Assembly: GCA_904379015.1 (NCBI GenBank)
Contig: CAJFHG010000027.1
Location: 1 to 37,220, forward strand
Reading direction: 5' to 3'
Source of the DNA: Candidatus Paralachnospira caecorum
GTDB taxonomy: Bacteria; Bacillota; Clostridia; Lachnospirales; Lachnospiraceae
Length of the DNA: 37,220 nucleotides
The notes under the pieces were generated by a model. That model made no database searches and was not told where the DNA came from. It saw only the letters and a list, made by a program, of their open reading frames with translations. This document shows, in pieces, positions 31,923 to 37,220 of this stretch. The translations under genes and the position numbers were made by a program. Numbering within the stretch: position 1 is the first letter of the stretch; each line of letters starts with the position of its first letter.

Positions 31923-32392
31923 AACACTTGATTCCTCTCATATTTACTTGATATTTCTGACCATCGCAATCTCAATGTTCACTCTCATCATGTTCATCAT
32001 AGGTTTATGATTTTCATGATTTCAATTGCTCCATACTTCAATGACTGTTCTAATCAGTGCAGCGGCATGCAGATGCCGATCAGTATTAATATGGCGAAAT
32101 TCCTGTTCCTTTTTACTGCAAACAGTATACTGGAATAACTGTGTTTAATTTGTGACCAAAAGTTTAAAACTTTATTTAGTTTTCCAGATTCTGAACAATA
32201 TTCTCCATTCAAATCTAAAAAACGTCAAAAAAATTCCGGGCATATTGTTCCGCTTCTATGCCCGGAATTTCAGTAAATATCAGTATATCACGCTTTTTCG
32301 GCCAATTTGTGCCGCCGTTTTTTCAGTTTATAATTCTTATTTTTTTATGAAGTCTGCTCTTTGTATTTTATTTATACACGGACCGGAAACAT
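31923..32392. other. Intergenic region, AT-rich, non-coding
   Basis: 470 nt between the glycosyltransferase and phosphatase genes. It holds the phosphatase terminator (32226-32269). A palindrome CAGTATACTG at 32123-32132 contains a possible minus-strand -10 (TATACT), but there is no good -35. I see no supported ORF or structured RNA in the rest. Confidence 0.5.
32226..32269 (-). terminator. Terminator of the tyrosine phosphatase gene
   Basis: A perfect 13-bp stem AATTCCGGGCATA/TATGCCCGGAATT with a 12-nt loop, followed by a T7 tract on the minus strand. Confidence 0.88.
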
Positions 32393-32884
32393 TCATTTTT
32401 GCCGGATCTTCCCGCGCTGCTCCGGAAGAACAAACCCCAGAAATGCCTCACAGCCTTCCACAATATCATCATAGGTCACATCAAAATTTCCCGTATACCA
32501 GGGATCTGCAATATCCCTCGGATGCTTTCCAAAGTCCAGCAGCCGCCAGATCTTCTTCGGTTCATCCTCCTCCGGCCCGATTCCCACGATCCTGTACATA
32601 TTTCTCAGATTCCACTGCTCCATTCCGATCAGATAATCATAATGATCATAATCCTGCCGGCGCATGCGGACAGCCCGATGATTTCCCACCGGAATGCCGC
32701 ACGCGCGCAGCTTGTTCCTGGTTCCCGGATGTACAGAATTTCCAATCTCTTCGTTGCTGGTAGCCGCGGAGTCAATCTCAAACAGATCCTCCAGGCCGCG
32801 TTTCTTTACCATATCCTTCAAAACATATTCCGCCATTGGAGAGCGGCAGATGTTGCCGTGGCAGACGAATAACACTTTTATCAT
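32393..32884 (-). CDS. Low-molecular-weight protein tyrosine phosphatase
   Basis: 163 aa. The P-loop CHGNICRS (Cys8 to Arg14, CX5R) near the N-terminus and the general-acid Asp in ADPWYTGNF are the family hallmarks. Cytoplasmic; family members in Gram-positive bacteria often dephosphorylate tyrosine kinases that control polysaccharide export, so a link to the nearby glycosyltransferase is possible but unproven. The ATG at 32884 has AGGAG upstream; a GTG one codon earlier is the alternative. It is the last clear chromosomal gene before the prophage-like region, and its upstream region borders the putative attachment zone. Confidence 0.94.
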   Translation of the reverse strand: MIKVLFVCHGNICRSPMAEYVLKDMVKKRGLEDLFEIDSAATSNEEIGNSVHPGTRNKLRACGIPVGNHRAVRMRRQDYDHYDYLIGMEQWNLRNMYRIVGIGPEEDEPKKIWRLLDFGKHPRDIADPWYTGNFDVTYDDIVEGCEAFLGFVLPEQRGKIRQK

Positions 32885-32900
32885 CACTTTTTGCTCCTAA

Positions 32901-33006
32901 TTTATCTCGGTTTTACCTTGATTTATCTCGGTTTTCGGCTTATTTACAGGCTTTCCGGTTTCTCGGCGTTTTTTCCATTTCTCGGCTTATTTCGGCTTAT
33001 CTCGGT
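32901..33006. repeat. TTATCTCGG-type repeat cluster near the putative att site
   Basis: TTTATCTCGGTTTT occurs twice (32901-32914, 32922-32935). Variants of TCTCGG and CGGCTTAT recur up to 33006, giving five CTCGG cores in about 105 bp. Such short repeats beside an integrase gene often are integrase arm-binding sites or carry the att core; neither can be proven here. Confidence 0.6.
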
Positions 33007-33022
33007 ATGTTTCTTCCTTCAA

Positions 33023-33072
33023 ATGGTCTAAATATTGGTCTAAAACAGGCCCTGATTTTCAATTTAGACCAT
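33023..33072. repeat. Inverted repeat ATGGTCTAAAT/ATTTAGACCAT downstream of int
   Basis: Perfect 11-bp inverted copies at 33023-33033 and 33062-33072, with another direct copy, TTGGTCTAAAA, at 33035-33045. It lies between the TCTCGG repeats and the int stop; a likely recombination or accessory-protein binding zone. Confidence 0.6.
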
Positions 33073-33155
33073 CGTCATTTTGTCTAACGCTATACTGATA
33101 TCTGCCGATCACCTATGCCTGATATTTTTTCCAAAGCCTTTATCTAACGATCCGT

Positions 33156-34433
33156 TCAGCTGCTCTTGCGAAGCATAATCACCGAATGCTCATTTTCTTT
33201 CACACCCAGCTTCTGCATCTCTTCATCAGCCTCTGCCTGCTTCTGTGCCAGCTTCTCCATCTCTTCCTTCGCATCATCCAATTTCAGATGCGTATAGGTA
33301 TTGAGGGTGACGCTGATATCCGAATGTCCCATCAGGTACTGAAGCACCTTCGGATTCATACCGGACTTCGCCATATTAGAGCAGTAAGTATGACGGCACA
33401 CATGAGGCGTGATCTTCGGAAGCTGTACACGGTAGATGCTGTTATACTTCTCCACCGCATGTTGGAAGTACTTCTCCCAGTGCATCGCCACCATCGGCTT
33501 TCCATCCTTATCGAAGCAAAGGAATCCGGAGTACCCGTCAATCATAGGCTCCACCTTCTTCTTCGGCCTTCTGGCGAGAATGCGCTCAAATGCTTCATAC
33601 ACATCATCCTGCATCGGAATCACTCTCGTACCGGCATAGGTTTTTGTCGTATCAATGTAAACCAATGTCCCGGTCTTCTGAAGCTGATGGTCAATATTGA
33701 TGGTTCTGTTCTCCATATCCAGATCATGAACCGTCAGCCCTGTAAACTCCGATATACGCATCCCCGTTTTGAACAGGATGTACATCCCGTCATAATACCG
33801 GCAGTAGTGCGAATCATTTTTGATAAAATCAAGGAACGTTCTTTCCTGTTTTCTTGTAATGGCTTCACGAGTAGCGGTGTCATTTACCAGAACGGATACC
33901 ATCTGAAACTCAAAAGGATTCTTCCTTAAAAGATCATCATCCACAGCCAACTGAAAAGCCGGTCTCACCACACCTCTGATGGTATGGATCGTCGAGAAAC
34001 TTTTCTTATCGACCTGCTGTAATCTGATCAGCCACTCCTTAGCATCCGAGAGTCTCACCTTGTCGATTCTCTTCGCCCCGAAGTGATCTTTCTCCAGCAG
34101 ATTGATGACTGTGCCATATCCTGCTCTTGTCGTGTGCTTAACACCGGTCTTTGTAGCTGTATACTTCTTAACCAGCTGAAGCACTGTCATTCCGCCGCCG
34201 TCAGGAACAATATCATCATCGAGATCTCGATTTATCACCTTCTCCTGTTCCCGCAAAGGCGCATTATCTCTTTTTCCGGCTGGTATGCTATCCGTTGCCA
34301 CCAATCTCCAACTATACACAGACTTGCGTTTTCCGTTGGCATCGATGTATCTGAACTTATAGCGGCCATCCGCTTCTTGGCTCTCTCCTGTGCGAAGAAT
34401 GCGATTTTTGCTATCGCGTCTCTTTTCGCTCAT
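33156..34433 (-). CDS. int: Tn916-type tyrosine recombinase (integrase)
   Basis: 425 aa. The start MSEKRRDSKNRILRTGESQ and the following YSWRLVATDSIPAGKRD closely follow Tn916 Int, whose N-terminal domain binds arm sites. Next is a core-binding SAM-like domain (about 80-175). The catalytic domain has Arg226 (TGMRISE), Lys264, His344/Arg347 (HVCRHTY), His370 (LMGHSDI) and the nucleophile Tyr380 (LNTYTHL). All catalytic residues are present, so it should be active. It integrates and excises the element. The ATG at 34433 matches the Tn916 start; a longer frame to 34472 is not supported. The C-terminal 40 residues are a charged tail. Confidence 0.96.
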   Translation of the reverse strand: MSEKRRDSKNRILRTGESQEADGRYKFRYIDANGKRKSVYSWRLVATDSIPAGKRDNAPLREQEKVINRDLDDDIVPDGGGMTVLQLVKKYTATKTGVKHTTRAGYGTVINLLEKDHFGAKRIDKVRLSDAKEWLIRLQQVDKKSFSTIHTIRGVVRPAFQLAVDDDLLRKNPFEFQMVSVLVNDTATREAITRKQERTFLDFIKNDSHYCRYYDGMYILFKTGMRISEFTGLTVHDLDMENRTINIDHQLQKTGTLVYIDTTKTYAGTRVIPMQDDVYEAFERILARRPKKKVEPMIDGYSGFLCFDKDGKPMVAMHWEKYFQHAVEKYNSIYRVQLPKITPHVCRHTYCSNMAKSGMNPKVLQYLMGHSDISVTLNTYTHLKLDDAKEEMEKLAQKQAEADEEMQKLGVKENEHSVIMLRKSS

Positions 34434-34473
34434 TAAACATCGTCTCCTTTCTGTTCGGAGAGCCATGTTCATA

Positions 34474-34527
34474 TATGCTATTTTAGTAGACTACATAGTA
34501 TGTATCCGACTATGTATCAATAGCATA
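34474..34527. promoter_or_regulatory. Nested dyads between int and xis
   Basis: An outer 9-bp inverted repeat TATGCTATT/AATAGCATA (34474-34482, 34519-34527) surrounds the near-palindrome TACATAGTATGTA (34492-34504) and a second ACTATGTATC copy. On the minus strand TTGATA-17 nt-TATGTA could be the int promoter. Probable control or recombination-protein binding region. Confidence 0.5.
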
Positions 34528-34575
34528 CCACAGACACGGCTCTTTTACCACATAAATTTGAAAAAGATTTTCCGG

Positions 34576-34791
34576 TCAGATAACATTCATCTGACTGTCC
34601 ATATATCTCTCGAACTGCTCACGCTTGATCAGTGCTCTGTTGCCGTTCCAGAGAACAAAGTCCTCTTCAGAATGCTCCTGAACAAAGAGCTTCAGCTTCT
34701 TGTACCCAATCCCGAAATACTCTGAAGCCTCATTCAGCGTTAGCGTGTACTTCTGCCACCAAGGCAGTTCTTTTTTGGTATCTGTGCTCAT
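34576..34791 (-). CDS. xis: Tn916-like excisionase
   Basis: 71 aa. A small winged-helix DNA-binding protein: WWQKYTLTLNEASEYFGIG (recognition helix area), KKLKLFVQEH, and WNGNRALIKREQFERYMD, all matching the Tn916 Xis layout (length about 67). It directs Int towards excision. ATG follows GGGAGG. It precedes int by 142 nt, which hold dyads. Confidence 0.92.
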   Translation of the reverse strand: MSTDTKKELPWWQKYTLTLNEASEYFGIGYKKLKLFVQEHSEEDFVLWNGNRALIKREQFERYMDSQMNVI

Positions 34792-34863
34792 CCTCAGGCA
34801 CCTCCCTTCTATCTTCCTAAGCGCCTTTGGACGAGATAATTCCGGTAAAAACCGAAAAAAGGC

Positions 34864-34906
34864 AAAAAAAGACGGCCAGCAGAGAAATCAATCTCCACCA
34901 GCCGTC
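34864..34906 (-). terminator. Terminator of the endolysin gene
   Basis: Minus-strand stem closed by GACGGC/GCCGTC with a partly paired interior, followed by T7 and further T-runs. It separates the lysis genes from xis/int. Confidence 0.85.
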
Positions 34907-34910
34907 ATTC

Positions 34911-36386
34911 TTAAATCCTACGGACGAAATCCAACGAGATCCATCCTATTCCGCTCTTCAGCCTTCCCCATCCAGCCTTAGAGCCCTTTCCTGCTCTCAC
35001 TTCCATGATCGTGTACACACCGATCGGAATAAACTGAACCCTATCATAATCCGTCCCCGGTCCTTTCCTGATATTCAGATCACAAATACTGACCTTTACC
35101 AGAAACGGCACATTCACCGCAGGCTCCGCAGCCTTCGGCTCATACACAACCTTGCCGTCTGCATCGAACACCTTATATCCCGGATTCTGATCCGCGCACT
35201 TCTTCGCGTTATCAAGAATCTTATACGCTCCCTTCTGGCTCTTGGCATCCGCCCAGGACTTCCTGACACGATACCACCGGATCACTTCACCGCCAGAATC
35301 CTTCGCGTCATACTGCGTCAGGTTCCACTTCTCAATGATAGAGCAAAGCTTTTCCACATAAGTCAGACTTGTGGCATAGCCTCCGTCCTTGATGATCTGC
35401 ACCGCCTTCTTATAATCCGTGCATCCCTTCAACCCCTCATACCTGAACCTGCTGCCGTTCTTAGCACCAAGCAGATAAGCGGAATGATCAGCGATCGAAT
35501 CCTCAATGCAGGGATACTTCCGGAAATCCGCTGTGATCGTCTCATAGCTGCCGTCAGCGTTCTGTTCCTGCGTCTTCTTCGTGTACTTGCTCTTGCCGTC
35601 CCAGACGGAACCGCTCCAAGTGTTTCCGGACAGGCTGCACTTCATCCCGAAGATATTGTTGGCATTCTGTGCCAGCTCACTCTTGCCATACCCGGACTCC
35701 AGAATAAACTGTGCCAGAGACACGGATGCCAGAATCCCGCTCTTCTTCTGATCAGCCGTGAACAAAGCGCCAATCTTCTTGATTGCGTCTGTCTCAGAGA
35801 GATTCTTCAAAGCGGATGCCTGCGTACCCTTTACCGCGGTACTTCCGCCCAGTGCCGCCGTAACCTTCTCAGCCAGATCACCCATTCTGCCATACAGCCA
35901 ATTACCCGGACAGGACTTATTGGCAAACCACCGGTGCACCGTCAATACCATCTCATCAGCTTTTGGAGAGTAGTTCAGCGTCCTATCCTTATCTCCAAAC
36001 CACAGCAGCTTCTTCTTGCCGTTTCTCCTGCAAATGTCTGCGCAGAGTGCAATCAGCTTCTGATAGACTACATCCCGGAATGCATAGGGCTCTGAAGTGT
36101 CCGACGCGCACTCAATGGTGACAGCCCTCTGATCATTGGCGTTAGAAGAAGAACACCAGGAGCGGTTCTTCTCCTCCACATACAGGCCCACACGCCCGTC
36201 CTTGTCAATGCCGTAATTACTGGATGCTTTTGTAGAGGACTGGAAAAACCAGTCTCCAAGCCCCTCTGCCGTACACTGGCCCACCACACAGTGGGGCGTG
36301 ATGCGGTCAATGCCGTGCGTCCTCTGCCCGGAATGATTCGGGCTGAGCTTTTTATATGCTACCATAGAACTATTTGTATATGCCAT
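34911..36386 (-). CDS. Modular phage endolysin: amidase, glucosaminidase, SH3
   Basis: 491 aa. The N-terminal Amidase_2 domain (about 15-170) has zinc ligands His32 (TPHCVVG), His151 and Cys159 (VHRWFANKSCPG). The middle GH73-type glucosaminidase (about 200-345) has catalytic Glu230 in ILESGYGKS and the family NNIFGMKC stretch. Next is a SPOR-like/CW-binding segment (about 370-415, KSWADAKSQKGAYKILDNAK), then a C-terminal SH3-type wall-binding domain (about 430-490, DLNIRKGPGTDYDRV). It cleaves peptidoglycan at cell lysis. No signal peptide is seen, so it needs the holin. The ATG overlaps the holin stop (TAATG). Confidence 0.93.
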   Translation of the reverse strand: MAYTNSSMVAYKKLSPNHSGQRTHGIDRITPHCVVGQCTAEGLGDWFFQSSTKASSNYGIDKDGRVGLYVEEKNRSWCSSSNANDQRAVTIECASDTSEPYAFRDVVYQKLIALCADICRRNGKKKLLWFGDKDRTLNYSPKADEMVLTVHRWFANKSCPGNWLYGRMGDLAEKVTAALGGSTAVKGTQASALKNLSETDAIKKIGALFTADQKKSGILASVSLAQFILESGYGKSELAQNANNIFGMKCSLSGNTWSGSVWDGKSKYTKKTQEQNADGSYETITADFRKYPCIEDSIADHSAYLLGAKNGSRFRYEGLKGCTDYKKAVQIIKDGGYATSLTYVEKLCSIIEKWNLTQYDAKDSGGEVIRWYRVRKSWADAKSQKGAYKILDNAKKCADQNPGYKVFDADGKVVYEPKAAEPAVNVPFLVKVSICDLNIRKGPGTDYDRVQFIPIGVYTIMEVRAGKGSKAGWGRLKSGIGWISLDFVRRI

Positions 36387-36814
36387 TATTCGTCACCGTC
36401 CTTTCCATCGATATCCGAAGCCCTGTCATGGATCTGCGCCAGGGCAGCCTTCAATGCCTCCGGAATCGGCAGTCCCAGATGGGCTGCATTCTCCAGGATG
36501 CTCACACCCTCATTGGATAAATAAAAGAAGATCACCGCCGTCCGGATCACACTTCCCGTACCAATGACCTGCACATCAATGATGTTGGCGATGCCAACCA
36601 ATAGGAAGATCAGCACCTTCCTGCAGATCCCCTTAAAGCCCACATGACTGGACAGCTTCTGATCCGCCACCGCACACATAATGCCGGTCAGATAATCCAC
36701 CACTGCAAACAGCACCAAAACGATGAGCAGACCATCACATCCCCCAAGGAAATATCCAAGCCATCCGCCCATAGCTGTGATGATCAGCTGGATCATGTTC
36801 CAAAACTCCTTCAT
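36386..36814 (-). CDS. Phage holin (Cp-1/phi105-type)
   Basis: 142 aa. Three or four membrane helices (about 13-26, 30-50, 68-88, 95-112) with the motif DYLTGIMCAVADQKLSSHVGF typical of the holin_4 (Cp-1/TcdE-like) family, and a charged C-terminal tail rich in Asp/Glu. It forms the membrane lesion that lets the endolysin reach the wall. The ATG at 36814 follows AAGGAGG; a longer frame starts at 36835. Directly upstream of the endolysin. Confidence 0.92.
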   Translation of the reverse strand: MKEFWNMIQLIITAMGGWLGYFLGGCDGLLIVLVLFAVVDYLTGIMCAVADQKLSSHVGFKGICRKVLIFLLVGIANIIDVQVIGTGSVIRTAVIFFYLSNEGVSILENAAHLGLPIPEALKAALAQIHDRASDIDGKDGDE

Positions 36815-36836
36815 TCTAAGTTCCTCCTTCTCCACG

Positions 36837-36863
36837 AAAAAAGCGGCTTCTTTCCGAAGCCGC
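36837..36863 (-). terminator. Terminator between structural and lysis genes
   Basis: Minus-strand stem GCGGCTTC/GAAGCCGC with a short loop, followed by T6. It lies 22 nt upstream of the holin ATG, where no new promoter is seen, so some read-through is expected. Confidence 0.85.
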
Positions 36864-36925
36864 CTGCCAACAGGTTTCTATATATAAAACAACATAAGCT
36901 TCCGCCTATGATGAATGCCTCATCC

Positions 36926-37220
36926 CTAAGCCGCAAAATCCGGCTGTTCCGTCAGCGTGTAGGTGATCTTCATGGTCTTATCCACGGTTTTTACCACCGC
37001 TGACGAGAGGTTGTTGATGGATGCCAGGTAAGGCGTCAGGAGATAGGCCGTCCGGTATTCATTGCCATAGCTGCCGCCCCAGCCGATCAGGAAATTCTTG
37101 TACTGGAACAGCGGAGTAGCGGCATCATTCAGCCTTGCGCTTCCCTGTGTCTGGATCACCGTATCATCCGCCGTGATCTGGAAATCCCCGCCCACGATCA
37201 GGTCACCAATCAGCGTCATA
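36926..37220 (-). CDS. Phage structural protein, probably tail or baseplate (C-terminal part only)
   Basis: At least 97 aa, running off the right edge. Sequence features are GDLIVGGDFQITADDT, an aromatic and Gly-rich SYGNEYRTAYLLTPYL and a C-terminal KITYTLTEQPDFAA. No known domain can be recognised from this fragment. The place just before holin and endolysin is usual for tail-fibre or baseplate genes in phages of low- to mid-GC Gram-positives. A Met codon lies at 37219, but the true start is probably outside the window. Confidence 0.6.
   Translation of the reverse strand, partial: MTLIGDLIVGGDFQITADDTVIQTQGSARLNDAATPLFQYKNFLIGWGGSYGNEYRTAYLLTPYLASINNLSSAVVKTVDKTMKITYTLTEQPDFAA

Larger units (their letters stand above)
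32888..37220 (-). mobile_element. Prophage or hybrid integrative element, integrase end (incomplete in window)
   Basis: Minus-strand order from the right edge is structural protein end, holin, endolysin, xis, int, then a repeat-rich non-coding zone. This is a usual end of a temperate phage in Clostridia, with lysis genes next to the integration module. The int/xis pair is closest in motif layout to Tn916, while the lysis genes are of phage type. The left boundary lies somewhere in about 32888-33155; the right end is outside the window. No tRNA is seen at the boundary. Confidence 0.8.

Noticed and set aside
32901-33072. CRISPR-like array
   Set aside because: The repeats are short, irregular and without spacers of constant length; they fit an integrase attachment zone better.

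Overview
The window looks like a chromosomal segment of a gut Clostridia species, most likely Lachnospiraceae. The basis is the gene content (single-chain clade-II-type PurL, rubrerythrin, a DUF6472-like small protein, BspA-type leucine-rich repeats next to MoxR/VWA genes), strong AGGAGG ribosome binding sites, moderately high GC, and a Tn916-type integrase. This assignment is inference from gene style; no 16S rRNA is present.

Layout. (1) 1-1760: one AT-richer, probably foreign gene (119-1648, minus) of a large uncharacterised protein family. (2) 1770-3345, plus: a two-gene unit, Nim-like flavin protein and alpha/beta hydrolase, with a clear promoter and terminator. (3) 3367-11753, minus: a metabolic run nadE, small Cys protein, upp, amidohydrolase, a degenerate RpoD-like protein without region 4, and purL. 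(4) 11871-12467, minus: rubrerythrin. (5) 12598-24940, minus: eleven closely packed genes. In transcription order they are a leucine-rich-repeat protein, AlkD-like HEAT protein, DUF2201/VWA protein, MoxR ATPase, HAD phosphatase, DUF362 ferredoxin-like protein, larC, larE, larB, a second MoxR-type ATPase and a second VWA protein. Nickel-pincer cofactor synthesis is thus sandwiched between two ATPase/VWA pairs, and no larA is present. (6) 25034-25829, minus: mntP behind a consensus promoter, a yybP-ykoY (Mn2+) riboswitch and an overlapping terminator. (7) 25875-29653, plus: a heterodimeric ABC exporter with one degenerate ATP site. (8) 29658-30565, minus: a DUF134-NifX fusion with a His/Cys-rich tail behind paired dyads. 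(9) 30580-32884, minus: a membrane glycosyltransferase and a low-molecular-weight tyrosine phosphatase, each with its own terminator. (10) about 32900-37220: the integrase end of a prophage or hybrid element, with repeat-rich att-side DNA, a Tn916-like int/xis pair, a modular endolysin, a holin and the end of a structural gene.

The most interesting block is region 5. MoxR/VWA pairs are known as metal-insertion or cofactor-activation machines (BchI/BchD, CobS/CobT, NorQ/NorD, CbbQ/CbbO). Two such pairs directly around larBCE suggest, as a hypothesis, an ATP-driven maturation system for a nickel-pincer enzyme. No tRNA, rRNA or CRISPR array was seen.
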